Assembly: GCA_025201765.1 (NCBI GenBank)
Contig: MU623402.1
Span: 62,001 to 126,000 of the forward strand
DNA from: Daldinia sp. FL1419
Lineage: Eukaryota > Ascomycota > Sordariomycetes > Xylariales > Hypoxylaceae
Direction of reading: 5' to 3'
DNA: 64,000 nt
Shown here: in pieces, positions 42,866-54,150 of the stretch
Layout of the letters: each line of letters opens with the position of its first letter
Numbering within the stretch: position 1 is the stretch's first letter
Program-made: the position numbers and the translations under genes
Notes under the pieces: model-generated
What the model was told of the DNA's origin: nothing
The model's database searches: none
The model's input: the letters and a program-made list of their open reading frames with translations, nothing else

Positions 42866-45715
42866 CTACCGCATGCCCATCTCCTCCATACACCTCTTCA
42901 CTATTCCTACCGCCTCATCTATCACTTCGTCTCCACAACGCCATGTATATAATGCCACGCCTTGCCGTTCCAGCGTCTCCTGAGCACGTTGCAGTCGCCG
43001 GTGCCACAAGTCTAGCTTCTTATTCACAGCCGCCGTCTGTCCGTTCAGATTGCCGTTACTATACGTAATACTAGCAGCAGACGGTAAGTCCTCGAACTCG
43101 ACCTCCGAGTCCCCTGTTGTCCGCCGGCGGGGCAAGGCGCTATCGCTTACGCGAGCCGCCACAACGCGCGGGCTCGATTTGGTTGTAGCGCTAGAAGGTG
43201 TGCCTCGTCGTGGAGGCGGAGGAGGGGGCGCGGTCTTGGACGACGGGTTAGGGGGAGGTAGACTTGAGTTCTCGAATATTTGGACGTTGCTCCTAGTTTT
43301 CTTCAACGCTCTCAATCCGTCGTTCTCGCCAGCCTGGTCGGATGGGATTTGCATTTGTGCTAAAGGGCTGGGTGTTAGCGCCCTACTATTTGCCTGGCCG
43401 GTCTTTCGCGGCTGTGGTGGTTGCGGGGGCACCGAGGCCGAGGGCTTTTTGGTTGGTCCTTCGTCGCCATTAGTTAGCCCAGGCGCGGCCGGGGCGCTCT
43501 GTAGGGATTTAGGTTTGGCAGGTCTTGGTGGTGGTGGTTTTCGTGCCAGGTCTGTTGCTTGTGTAGGCTTTCCCAGAGTTTGGGGTTCTGATTCAACGCG
43601 CCGAAGTTGCTCTGGCTCTTCCGAAAGGTCGATCAGGTCGCCCATAACTGGTCCGTTGGATGATTTTGGTGTAGTCGCTACCCGAGGAGGAAGAGGGGGT
43701 CTTTCGGCTGGACTACTGTTCCTACTATCACTGCTACTAGTTCTAGAAGACATCTGATTTAGTCGAACGTTTGAATTGGTACGAGAAATACGCCCTCCAT
43801 TCATGCGTGCGTCGACCCCAGAGTCAAAGTATCCCAGTTGTTCAGGTGTCGTAACGTCGCGGATAAAGATCGCTACTATCCTTCCAGGGTTAGCGATGGC
43901 CAACTCTGTATATACCTCGAGGTCCGCCTCGCCACTATCGCCGACCAGGAGAAATTTTCTTTCCGGAAAATCCCTCATAATCTTCTCCAGTGTCCCCTTT
44001 TTCCGCTCGGCTACAGGTTCAAATATGCCCTGGAGCATACCCGTATACTGCTTTAAATGCAGTGATCCAGGCGGTAGTCCAGCTAACTTGAAATACGTAG
44101 CCAAGACTGGATAAAGCTGCCATGGACTGTTGGAACAGTAATGTATGCGCACACCAAGGTCATGTAAAGCATTATACCACGCTTTAACGCCGTCTACGGT
44201 TAAGTCACCTAGCTCGCGAATGAAGGTGTTTCGGAATATTTCCTTAGCGCCGAGAGCAATATTAGAACGTTTAATAGTGTCGTCGATATCGCTTATTAGG
44301 CTGACACCTCTCGGCTCTATGATCTGCACGGGCTCTGTGTAGGATAAGTCCTCGCTCGCAAGCACGCGAACATGGGTGGGTACAAAGTCGAGTGCCGCCC
44401 TGATTATGAAGTGTCCCGAATCATTTGTCGTAACAGTCCGCGATTGCGCTTGCGTTTCGTTATAGAAGAATAGAGTTATAGGAATTTCAACCAACGGCGT
44501 CGTCATAAAAGGCGCGATACGAGCCATTAGATTCGCATTAGCAACTGCCAGTTCCGCTTCGGTGAGCTCAGTAACCCCTGTTGTACCAGTGCGCCCTCGA
44601 AGAACAGGGGACGATGGCGCAGAGGGAGGCGATCTACTGCCATCTTGTGGGTATTGGTCCAAACGTTGCCTATTTCCTTCACCCTCGGAATCTTCGTCTC
44701 TCGGCTGCTCGCTGTAGCCGCCTTTTTGCGCAGCTTCCTCTTCAACCCTGCCTCTACGCTCGATTTCTTTGGCTTCCTGTGCAATCTTTTCCCGCTCACG
44801 CTCCTCCTCGTGCTGTTCATGTGTTCTCGCTAAAGAGGGCTCTGTAATAGCAGTTGGGTCGGTCTGTTGTGCTCTCGGGGCCGGAATGCCACTTAATTGC
44901 CTCGCCAGACCAATCAATATTCGATTACGACGGGTCATTGGACCTCTTTGAGGAATGTATATCCAGCCTCGGACATCCACGTCCACGATAGCCTTCTCGT
45001 CTTCGTGTCGTGACCACTCGTTCCTCCAGTAATCCTGCTCATTCATACTCATAGTCGAAGTGTGGGGTGGCCCTCCAGGATTCTCAAATTCCCTTGGCTG
45101 ATTCTTAACATGTCTTTTCGCATAGGATGGAAATAAAACCATCTGCTCGTTTCCCTTTGTCACAATGGCAACGTCGGGGAAGGAATCTGGTATTGTAATC
45201 CTAGACGCTTCTGGAGCATCAATATCTCTGGATCTTGTCTGGTAGTACGACTCTTTAATTTCGTTTACCGCTGTTGCTCCAGCCCTATACATGCTACCAG
45301 CCATAGCCGCGAGCTTCCTCCTCCTCGCACCCTTTTCGCGCCCGGCATCGGCACCGTAGTTTCCACTACCCAGCCCATATTCCGGCATAGACGTCATATT
45401 TCCTAACCTAGATCTTGATCCATATCTCGCTCTTTTGGTACAAGAAGCCGCCGATCCAAGCAACAGCCGCCGCGCGTGATCAACAAGACGCGACTGCTCA
45501 CGGCGACGGCGCTGGCGGTCGAGGATAAAACGATAGATGCGACTTTGGAGGCGGTGTTTGTAGTAAGGTAAAGTATCAAGGTGAAGACCTATGAGTCGTT
45601 CGCGGTAACGTTCGCGCAGGCCACGTGGGAAAAGGTATTGGAGAAAGGATTGACGATGATGGGGATGGGGATGGGGATACGGGCGTAAAGGTAGGAATCG
45701 ACGCGGCGGAGCCAC
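42866..45715 (-). CDS. app1: App1-type phosphatidate phosphatase
   Basis: An open frame of 949 codons. The DxDxT phosphatase motif is 'SDIDDTIKRSN' (476-480), followed by 'GVRIHYCSNSPWQLYPVLATYF', 'HLKQYTGM' and 'KFLLVGDSGEADLEVYTELA', the conserved order of the App1 (DUF2183) catalytic domain. Before it lies a domain around 240-460 (VDVDVRGWIYIPQRGP, FYNETQAQSRTV), and after it a long Pro/Ser-rich tail with SH3-ligand-like polyproline segments (PPPPRPAKP, PPQPPQPRK). App1 dephosphorylates phosphatidate at actin patches during endocytosis. The first codon of the open frame is GTG; the first in-frame ATG is codon 107 (45397, MTSMPEYG). The part before it looks coding (LHLDTLPYYKHRLQ) and also contains PHPHPH encoded by a GGGGAT repeat, so the 5' end may lie in an unseen exon. 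Confidence 0.9.
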   Translation of the reverse strand: MAPPRRFLPLRPYPHPHPHHRQSFLQYLFPRGLRERYRERLIGLHLDTLPYYKHRLQSRIYRFILDRQRRRREQSRLVDHARRLLLGSAASCTKRARYGSRSRLGNMTSMPEYGLGSGNYGADAGREKGARRRKLAAMAGSMYRAGATAVNEIKESYYQTRSRDIDAPEASRITIPDSFPDVAIVTKGNEQMVLFPSYAKRHVKNQPREFENPGGPPHTSTMSMNEQDYWRNEWSRHEDEKAIVDVDVRGWIYIPQRGPMTRRNRILIGLARQLSGIPAPRAQQTDPTAITEPSLARTHEQHEEEREREKIAQEAKEIERRGRVEEEAAQKGGYSEQPRDEDSEGEGNRQRLDQYPQDGSRSPPSAPSSPVLRGRTGTTGVTELTEAELAVANANLMARIAPFMTTPLVEIPITLFFYNETQAQSRTVTTNDSGHFIIRAALDFVPTHVRVLASEDLSYTEPVQIIEPRGVSLISDIDDTIKRSNIALGAKEIFRNTFIRELGDLTVDGVKAWYNALHDLGVRIHYCSNSPWQLYPVLATYFKLAGLPPGSLHLKQYTGMLQGIFEPVAERKKGTLEKIMRDFPERKFLLVGDSGEADLEVYTELAIANPGRIVAIFIRDVTTPEQLGYFDSGVDARMNGGRISRTNSNVRLNQMSSRTSSSDSRNSSPAERPPLPPRVATTPKSSNGPVMGDLIDLSEEPEQLRRVESEPQTLGKPTQATDLARKPPPPRPAKPKSLQSAPAAPGLTNGDEGPTKKPSASVPPQPPQPRKTGQANSRALTPSPLAQMQIPSDQAGENDGLRALKKTRSNVQIFENSSLPPPNPSSKTAPPPPPPRRGTPSSATTKSSPRVVAARVSDSALPRRRTTGDSEVEFEDLPSAASITYSNGNLNGQTAAVNKKLDLWHRRLQRAQETLERQGVALYTWRCGDEVIDEAVGIVKRCMEEMGMR

Positions 45716-46384
45716 TTTGAGAAATTCCGAGAATTACTGAATTAAATTTATTAGATCGACTCTTTGCCTGACGTATTATATATAGATAGGTACCTACCGT
45801 ATATTAGGATCTGTTCATTCAAATATGTATATACCTGGATTATATGTTATACATACATCCGGTATAGCTTTGCTACAGCTCTACTTTATAGTATTGCTGA
45901 TCAGTCGCAATATAACAGGGCTTCAAACCAGCATGTTTGTGTCCCCAAACGATTGAGAAGGCTGAAATCGACGGGGTCCAATGGAATCAACACATGGTTT
46001 ATAATGTTAAAACAAGCTGGCCTAGCTGGTATGTCAGATATCTTAGATTAGGTAGGTAATATTTCATCATCTGACTCCTGTCCAGGTTGAGGAAAAGTTG
46101 GAGCTTATGCCGCAAAGTCTCATGGGCAAAAAGAGTACCTACCTACAAGTTTTTTGGTGGGGGCCGCGCGCGCACCATAGCACTAACCTACATAGTGACA
46201 TCAGTTAGTTATCGGTTTATAAACCCCTACCCCTGCTTCGTACCTTATTCATTAATAAGTTACATTTTTCATACACGACAACCCCAATGCGCAAATACGT
46301 AATACACAATGTATGTTAGGAGGTACGTTAGGGGAGCATATTGGTGTCGCGGGGAATCCTATGTCGGTATTAATATAGCTCGGT
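45716..46384. other. Intergenic region
   Basis: Upstream of App1 and downstream of Drs1. AT-rich with TAGGTACCTACC words. A first exon for App1 could lie here but none was identified. Confidence 0.35.
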
Positions 46385-48746
46385 CTATCTCTTCTGTATC
46401 TTGCCAGGCGTCCTAGCTTTCCTCTTCTTATCGTTCTTGAGGTTAAGAACAGCACCTTTGCCCGCCCGCTCGGCCGAGCCCTTCTTCCACATACCCTCCG
46501 TTCTAGTCGACTTTGCGTCCAGCTTCTTCCTATCTTTATTACTTAGCTTGCCATTCCCCTTTTTCTTAAGCGACTCCTTCAGTCCGTTGAGTTCAGCCTT
46601 GCCAGCCTCTTTAGCCTTCTTCTTGTCATGTTGTGTTTCGAACCATGTTCGCTTCGGTCGCGACTTGATCTCATCCTCATGAATAACCATATTCTCGCCC
46701 TTCTTAATTTGCATCTCTGCCTGTGCCAACTGCTTCTCTTCCTTCTCTTCCCGAGCAATAGACTCAATCTCATCGGCCATCTCGTCGATCTTGTTCTGCC
46801 ATTTGTCGGCCTCGGCAGGATCGATAATTAAACTACTAATCTTAGCTCCTTGGGATTTCCCTGCTTTAACCGCCGCTTTTACAACTTTCCGGTCAGGTTC
46901 TGCGGCCAGTGTAATAGCAACACCCGAACGCCCAGCTCGTGCAGTACGTCCTACACGATGTACGTAGATCTCAAGAGTTTGCGGGCCTTCGTAGTTAATA
47001 ACGGTGTCCACACCTTTAATATCAAGACCTCGGGACGCCAAATCAGTAGCGAGCAGAAAAGACACCTTGCCATCTCGAAAAGTTTCGACGCTGGAAATAC
47101 GCTAAAGGCTGTTAGAACTGGAAAAGTCAACCAACGATATCAAGAGAATTACTCACTTGTGCCTGGTTCATACTCCCGTGTAACTCAGCACAGGACAGAT
47201 TAAACAAGGCGAAGATGATCCGAGCACGATGCGCCTCCTTCTTTTGTCTAAAGAATATAATAACCCGTTCAGTATGCATTGTTTTGCAGATATGAATAAG
47301 ATATCCCATTCTCTTGTCTTCCCGACCCGGTCTTAACCGAACAAACTTTTGTTCTAGCTTGTCTACCGTTTTCTTTTGCGAATCCACCATAACCCGCAAT
47401 GGTTTGTTTAGGCCGACGCGGATAAGCCGGTCGACAGAGGAAGTCATGGTAGCGGAGAAAAGCATCGTCTGCCGTGATTTAGGTAGGGTAGTAAGGATCT
47501 CGTTCAATTCATCGGCAAACCCGTCCTCGAGCATTCGGTCAGCCTCGTCAAGAACTAGAATTTCAACCGTGTCTGTTGAAAAGCTAGCCGAATTGCGCAT
47601 ATGGTCGATAAATCTACCCGGAGTAGCAATAATAACATCAGGTCTTAGACGTAATTCTGCTTCCTGGACCTTCAGGCTCAATCCACCTACCGCCAGACAG
47701 AACTTGATATCCGTATGGCTAGCAAGTTTAGTTGCGACGGCATGGCATTGGATAGCCAGTTCTCGGGTAGGAGTTAAGATAACCACGCGGCTCGTAGGGA
47801 TCTTATTGGGTCGGTACAACAACCGTTCCAAAATGGGGACAACGAATGCAGCGGTCTTTCCGGAACCCGTAACTGCGCCTCCAACGAGATCTTTCCCTTC
47901 CAACGCGAGTGGTATTGTTTTCGCTTGGATCGGGGTGGGTTCATTGAAGCCGACTGAATTAAGACCACGCAAGATCGGTCGTGAAAGGGACATATTTTGG
48001 AATGATGACTTTCCGTTATGTTTCCCAGTCGGCCTGTTCTCCTCAGGCGCAAAGAAGGCCGCTCTCTTCGCAGCTTCCTCGGGGTCTTCTTCGTCGTCCG
48101 TTTCATCGGATTCTACCCCATCGTCAGGGTGATCAACGGGGGTTGCAACGGAATCATTATCCGAAGCCTGATCCTCATCATGTTCATCCTGATCGGACTC
48201 GTCTTCTCCCTCATCTTCGCCAGATTCCTCATCCGAGACAGCACCCATACCAAATCCGTCTTCGGCTAGAACCTCATCGTCTTGGTCGTCAAGTTCGATA
48301 TCTTGGTCTTCCAATTCGTTATCGGCACCGGTGTCGTCCAAGACAGCTCTCTTCCCATTGTTCATTTGCACATCCTTAGCGCCGGTATCCCCTTGTGTGC
48401 CTCTTCTTCTTCGAACGATCTCGTCCACATCAACCAGTCTTTTTGGTGCATTTCCATTTATGCCCTTTTTCGCACCGTCAAAACCCCAACCCTCGAAGTC
48501 CTCCGTCCTGAAGCCCGTAGTCCCGTCCTCTGCAAACTCGAAATCGGAGTCCATTGCTCCATCGTCGTCGTCTTTCTTGCCCCAAACACCATTTTCATCA
48601 TCCTCTGAACGGGTAGGTCGCTTATTTTTCTTGGCCTTTTTCTTTGGCGGATTGGGGTCGGGTATTATCTCTTCCTCCTCATTCGGAAGTTCGTCATTAT
48701 CGGATAAGGTGTATATGAAGTCGTCAACCTTGCGCTTAGAAGTCAT
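46385..48746 (-). CDS. drs1: DEAD-box ATP-dependent RNA helicase Drs1 (DDX27), two exons
   Basis: Exons 48746-47157 and 47101-46385 flank a 55 nt intron (GTGAGT..TTTAG), joining 'HGSMNQAQ' to 'RISSVETFRDGKVSFLLATD'; 768 residues. Residues 1-245 are acidic and Lys-rich, as in Drs1. Helicase motifs in order: Q motif (GFNEPTPIQAKTIP), Walker A (AVTGSGKT), PTREL, 'TPGR', DEAD (LVLDEADRML), SAT (LFSATMTSSVD), 'IIFFRQKKEAHR', 'ATDLASRGLDIKGVD' and 'HRVGRTARAGR'. The tail is basic and Lys-rich with coiled-coil character. Drs1 acts in the nucleolus in 27S pre-rRNA processing and 60S subunit assembly. Essential housekeeping gene; family call is secure. Confidence 0.96.
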
Positions 48747-49111
48747 TTTGATAAAAAGTTACAGTGATATCCTATACCACTGATATCTTGGTCTCACGCC
48801 CCAAAGTCCCTACGCAACCAGTAGTATTATTTATAAAAAAATAAAAATAAAAGTCGGAGGAAAACTAAAGTAAATTTATTTTTATGCCGGGCGGTGTAAG
48901 TCTTGGTCCCACTTAGCGCTCTTATCCCCGCCATGCGGTGGAAATCTTCTCGGTATAACAATACCTACAGAGTACACGTACCTAGCAGACCTAGGTACCA
49001 GGACCCTCCTAGAGGGGCACTTATTAAAGTACATATGCATGTACCTCCTTAGACTCGAAGAAAATAATCTAATAAGTCTTCTTCCTTCAACGTCAAAAAT
49101 TACCAAAGACC
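48747..49111. other. Intergenic region
   Basis: Drs1 promoter side and 3' side of the kinase-like gene; includes an A-rich stretch near 48833-48850. Nothing else seen. Confidence 0.35.
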
Positions 49112-50533
49112 TTATTCGTCCGGTAATGGACGGTACCTAGGTGCTGGAAATTGTATTTCGCAAAATTTCATTAGGCCCTTGTCTAATTGTAGTTGGTCCT
49201 GTAAACTCTTTAACGTATCCTCGTCCCTATCCTCAAGGGTGATCGGTGGTGGAAGGACATCCGACCTGGTCCATGAGACGTCTCTGTCAGTATAAAATCT
49301 ATCAGGTTTCGGTCCAGTTCTGTATTCGGTGACTTTTTGCTCCGCCAGAGGTATCAGAGATCCCATTATCCAATCCATGTTAGGAAACAAGTTCTCCTTG
49401 TTATCCTGCACCTCAATTTCCTCCTTTTCTTGATTTATCCATTCAAACCTCTTTAAGGCATTCAAGAGATCGGAGGAATATCCTGGATATTCATCATGTC
49501 CCCATATCGGATATAAGGCAGCCTCTTCGATAAGTCTACTGTCTGGGCGCTGGCTCCAGGCCTCCTCGCCTCTCTCATTTTTATGCGCGAAAGGAGGTAG
49601 CCCGATTCCAAGCGGAATATGGGTCATACACATAAGTCGTAGCACGGAACCATAATGATAGATATCTTCCCAAACAGTTGGCTCCGACTCGTTTGGGTGA
49701 AGGCCTGGCTTAAGCAAAGCAGTGTCATCGCCTTCGATAGCCGAGTGTGAAAAGTCGCTTAGAATGATTTGGGGGAAAGCGTTCTGTTCAATGCCCATTC
49801 TAGGTATTTTCCCCGGAGCGTGCGCTGAGTAGTGTAGCAGAATGTTACTCGGCGCCACGGCTCGGTGGTAAATACGAGCCCAACCCTTTACTCCATAGGG
49901 CTCCTCTTCAGTCCGGCCGGTATGCAAATATGCTAACGCTTTGCCTAGATGAAGGGCAACATTCCAGATAAATGTTTCGGGGATCGCTCGGTTGAGTTCG
50001 TAATATTGTTCTATCAGAGACTCCAGCGTTCCTCCATTGTAATATCTAAATCGAAACAGGTCAGATCGTTAATCATCGTCTAATCCTCGATAGGCAACCC
50101 TTGTCGCAACTAGGTATTATCAGAGGCATACTCACTGAAAATAAAGTGTCCACTTGTCATCCAACCCTTCCTGGAAGTATACAAGATTTGAAAGATATGC
50201 TTTCGTATGAAGGCTACGCGGCGTATCCTCGACGTTCTTCATTAGCGCCTGGGGAATAGTAGAGACTCTGACATCAGGTGGTACGGGGTGCAGAAATTCA
50301 TGCTCCCTCACATCAACTCTGGGTTTGGAGTGTTGACATCTCCTCATTACCTTCACGTAATAAATTTGCCACGTTCCAATAGATTGGACGATATAGACCC
50401 CAGGTCGAATAACTCTTAGAAGTAGGAAGCCATTGTCGGCAATAAATTCATATCCACCCTCACTCTGCGGCGAATTATGAATATTCAGTCGAACACTTTC
50501 GTATTTATGTCGAGTTCTAGAGCTCGCGGACAT
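49112..50533 (-). CDS. Kinase-like protein with altered catalytic loop (probable pseudokinase)
   Basis: Exons 50533-50136 and 50045-49112, intron 90 nt (GTGAGT..TTTAG); the join restores 'TLYFQ|YYNGGTLESLIEQYYELNRAIPE', an alphaD-type segment, and gives 443 residues. A kinase fold is indicated by a strand with Lys (YYVKVMRRC), the YYNGGTL hinge, a helix 'WNVALHLGKALAYLH', the catalytic loop region 'YHRAVAPSNILL' and 'IILSDFSHS'. The catalytic-loop Asp of HRD is Ala195 and the following Lys position is Ala197, while Asn200 and the DFx Asp230 remain; DFG is DFS. Loss of the catalytic base suggests an inactive or strongly modified kinase. Such divergent kinase-like proteins are common in Sordariomycetes and mostly uncharacterised. 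It lies 1 kb from a degenerate SRPK-like kinase on the opposite strand. Partner and function are unknown. Confidence 0.72.
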
Positions 50534-51484
50534 AGTCGTAAAGGGAACGAGTTCCGGTTAATTCATCCAGTAACTTACAACCAAATCATAGACTACTATG
50601 ATATAAATCTATCCCTTCATACCACACCAACCAAAAATCTGGATAAAGGGTAGATAGGAATCTCTGTCTTCATATCAAATATTAAGGCAAAATCTGTTAG
50701 AATGTCAGAAAGCACCCCTGAATGAGGCCACACGTAGAGTGAGTGTCAGAAGCAGCAACTCTAGTGCTGTAAAACAACGGTGTGATGAGTTGTCCTGAAT
50801 AGCGCTTAACCTTCTAGCCTCTTATGTAGGTAGGTAGGTAGGTACCTATTTATATATGCCTAACCTAGGTATCTACCTAGGTATACAATCATATACCTAA
50901 GTCGATCCTTGTTTCTGACTAGTCGTGACTTATCCTCTGACCAAGACCGTTTTCGGTTCATTTCTTTCCTTTATCAGATTTCTCCTAGTCCACCAACGCA
51001 GTTAAGGCTAACCCAGTTCCCAAAAGCCCCATGTCTAAGATAATTCCATGTATAATAAAATAAATTACCTAAATTGTCTATACATCTTGCGTTAGCGATG
51101 CTCCTACAATCGCATGACTTACTCTTTGTCATCTTCGCCGACAGTTTTCCGTTTCCTACCGCCTCTCTCTTACGTAGGTTGAATGCTCTGTTTACAAGCC
51201 ATCTAAGATGATGACTTCGATCAACTTCTCTAAACTCTCTTAACCGATAGGGATACATTTCGTTAGCACCTTGGCGTGACAATTATGTACGGGGATACCT
51301 ATCAATTTGTCGGCAGGTGCTGGCGCCCTGCGCGCGCCCAAACTTCTCCTGTGACTTACAGGTATGTAGATCCAATTCAATACTAATATCTTCAATCTTG
51401 AATTCACGAATATTTAAGGGCCCTACGTACAATTTGAGCCCATACCTGGACGAAGCTAGATTCCCGTTTCTAGATGCGGCCTAT
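50534..51484. other. Intergenic region between two kinase-like loci
   Basis: Divergent spacer between the kinase-like gene and the kinase pseudogene. It has a (TAGG)n run at about 50827-50843 with a palindromic TACCTAGGTA cluster to 50885. No gene seen. Confidence 0.4.
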
Positions 51485-52806
51485 ATGACTATAGATTCGG
51501 ATTTCGACCACGGCTCGTGGAAATTCTTGCCATTTGAGCTAGGGGATTGCGAAGATCTCGAGAATTACAAGCCAGGGAGATTTCGCTCCGTGCATCCTGG
51601 TAATGTGTACGATGCACGCTACCGGGTTGTACACAAACGATTTGGCTTGCTAGAGATGCCACTGCGGATAGATGAGTTGCCTCGAAAATCGTTGCAGCTA
51701 GGGGTCGCCTACGTATATTATTCGTTCTGTAGTTGCGAGTCATTCTAGCATCTCCAGCTCCCGTCTTTTCGCCGTGGCCGACCGGCAATTTTTGGTTGAC
51801 GGTCCGAATGGCTAACATCTTTGTCTCGTATCTTCAGTTCTTGGTCCTGATTTACCCAAACTTTCCAGAAGCATCCATTCTAGACTAAAACCGGCACCCG
51901 CCAGAGAAGTATCTCTTCAGGCAGCTCAGGCTCTTGCACTGCTCTATTCGAACAGAGTCTGCTACGGAGGTAAACAAATCGTTGTACTAGGTTGGATATC
52001 TGGGGTTAACTTGGCGGTAGACTTCACTGTGAGTAACATGATGTCGTTTCTCGTCGATAAGTTTAGCTCGTACGAAGAGGGACATTTATTTAAACTCTTC
52101 GGACGTCCTCAAACCGCCCCTCTTCAAACCTAGGTACTCTTCGGAACCTCCAGGACCCCGCCAACAGAGTGCCCTGGGATACCGGCAAAGTATCTCGCGC
52201 CAGAAGTCGCAGTTGGACGACCTGCAAGCTCGGCATCAGATATTCGGGCCTTGGGATGTGCTATCTTCCTAATATGGTCGGGCGATGACCTCTTCTTCGA
52301 TTATAACACTGATAGCCCAGCCGACGTGCCTAGGCAAGTTGTCGAGACCCTAGGTGAACTCCCCGAGGATTAGCAGCAGACGAAATTAGGCAAGGAGGGA
52401 TTGCCTGTTGTTGGCGGAGAAGGGGGTGAGCCGTTCTGGAGTTTAGAAGAGGCGCAGTCATTAGAACCGAGTATGGGATATCATGGATGAGCCATCAAGC
52501 CTGTTTATAGACCGCTCGGGTAAGGCCGTCAAAGCCAAAGATATGGAACCAAAACCTGCGTTGTTCGATGACGACGACGACGATGACGCCGCGCTTAGAA
52601 AACCCTACCCGGCCACGGTGGGCTCGATAGTATGGAAGCCAGCAGCGGTTTGTATTGACGGGAGCCATTTCGCAGCGTTTCCGAAGATATCGGATCCCGA
52701 GGCATTGTTATTAACCGATTTCCCATCCAAAGTCTTCACGCACGACCCGGCAAGGCGAATTACAGCGAAAGAGTTAATTTCACATCCTTGATTTCATCTA
52801 AGTATA
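51485..52806 (+). pseudogene. Degenerate SRPK-like protein kinase gene
   Basis: Similarity to fungal SRPK-type kinases runs through several frames. It starts 'CEDLENYKPGRFRSVHPGNVYDARYRVVHK' (51545-51640), continues in another frame with 'IWLARDATADR-stop-VASKIVAA', then 'LGPDLPKLSRSIHSRLKPAPAREVSLQAAQALALLYSNRVCYG' (about 51840-51970), 'DFTVSNMM', 'FGRPQTAPLQT', and 'GIPAKYLAPEVAVGRPASSASDIRALGCAIF' to 'VETLGELPED-stop', and ends 'DPARRITAKELISHP-stop-FHL'. The glycine loop and the DFG region are deleted. Stops sit where Arg (CGA to TGA) and Trp (TGG to TAG, TGG to TGA) are expected, and the catalytic His of 'CHGD' is Tyr. These are all C-to-T or G-to-A changes. The locus cannot encode an active kinase. 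Confidence 0.75.
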
Positions 52807-54123
52807 GACTTAGTTAATAACCGTCCCTAAATAGTCCTGTCATTAACACGACACGGTTTCCGTAGAATTCAACTACACTTGTTGATCATCTAATCATCTC
52901 AATTATTATTATCTAGGTTAAATAACTACAGGTCTTATTTGAACCTTGATATTTATTTCTATATAAAATTAGGTGATATCATAAATCGTTACTATATAAC
53001 AAGCAAGTAAATATATGTTATATTAACCTTTTATCACATTTAGTCTACGCTTCATTTATGAACATCAATGCTTAAGGGCGATGGCGCCAGAGCTTCTCCC
53101 CATGGGGATCTTGATTTCGAGGCTTGGCGACGGCTGACTACCCCAGAACAGATGGTTCAATAACAGGGGGCGAGATTTCCCTCACCAGCTAATCTTCAAT
53201 TCGGGAAAGTTGCTTCCATTAATAATACAGCTCCTTTTAAGTTGCACAGTCCCAGTGGTCTGGATGAATACAAATATAGGTATAGGGGTATATTCACTCC
53301 GCTAAGCTCGTTGGCCCAGTAGAGGGGGAAATAAACCGTCGCGATCCATGGTACCATGTAGAACGAATGCTACACCAAACCGGCAGTACGAATACGGAGC
53401 AGAGACATATAATAAGCGTGGCTATATCTAGCTCGAGACCATCTCCTTTTTGCTTGGTATATGCATAGCAATGTACCTACCTTTATATGTGCCCAACCGC
53501 AGCTAAAAGTAGTAGTGGCAGGCTGCAAGGTGACCTTTCTAATCTGTAAGTCTGTCACATTCGCTTTGTGCTAATGGCTAGAGAGGCATGGGTTCGGTTG
53601 GAAGAAGGTCAATAGAAGCGAAAATAGAAGATTCCTCCTTTTAGATAATCGGGGCTAGGATCCTGATGGTCCATCCACTATGTACCAGATCCTCCTTATT
53701 TCCTTTCTGTTCTCTCTTTTTCTTATTGTCCTCCTTTTCTAACCGCGTGACCTTTGAAATTTTACCCTCGTAGAAGTGATGCCGACGACTAACACGCCGG
53801 TGATTGGTTCCTTTAGAAAGAGCCTAACAACACTTCATCAATTGACTTGGGGTCAATAGAGATTTATTATTACGCTAAGAAGCATGTGTGTTCGCACTTG
53901 ACTGGCATGAGGAGCTATATTATACTTATTTACCTTACCTAGGACCTAGGTGCTTACATACCTACTTAGAGTATGAATGTAAGAAGAACGCAGTCGTCCC
54001 AATTGATTCTCGTCGACGTCTGAAATAGATGCATTAGAGTTGGAGGGGATAATATACAGTAATTGGTAAGAGCATGTAGTATTGCCATCCCCGCTCCTTG
54101 CTCCTTTTAGATAATCCCCGTTC

Positions 54124-54150
54124 CCCATCCCCATCCCCATCCCCATCCCC
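54124..54150. repeat. (CCCCAT)n tandem repeat
   Basis: About four to five copies of a six-base CCCCAT unit. The complementary unit GGGGAT also occurs in the N-terminal coding part of the App1 gene (about 45658-45677), where it encodes His-Pro repeats. Confidence 0.6.

Noticed and set aside
43050..43757. 235-codon plus-strand frame
   Set aside because: Antisense shadow of the Pro-rich tail of App1; Gly-rich composition arises from the opposite strand.
47314..48132. 272-codon plus-strand frame
   Set aside because: Lies wholly antisense to the Drs1 helicase exon and contains no recognisable motif.
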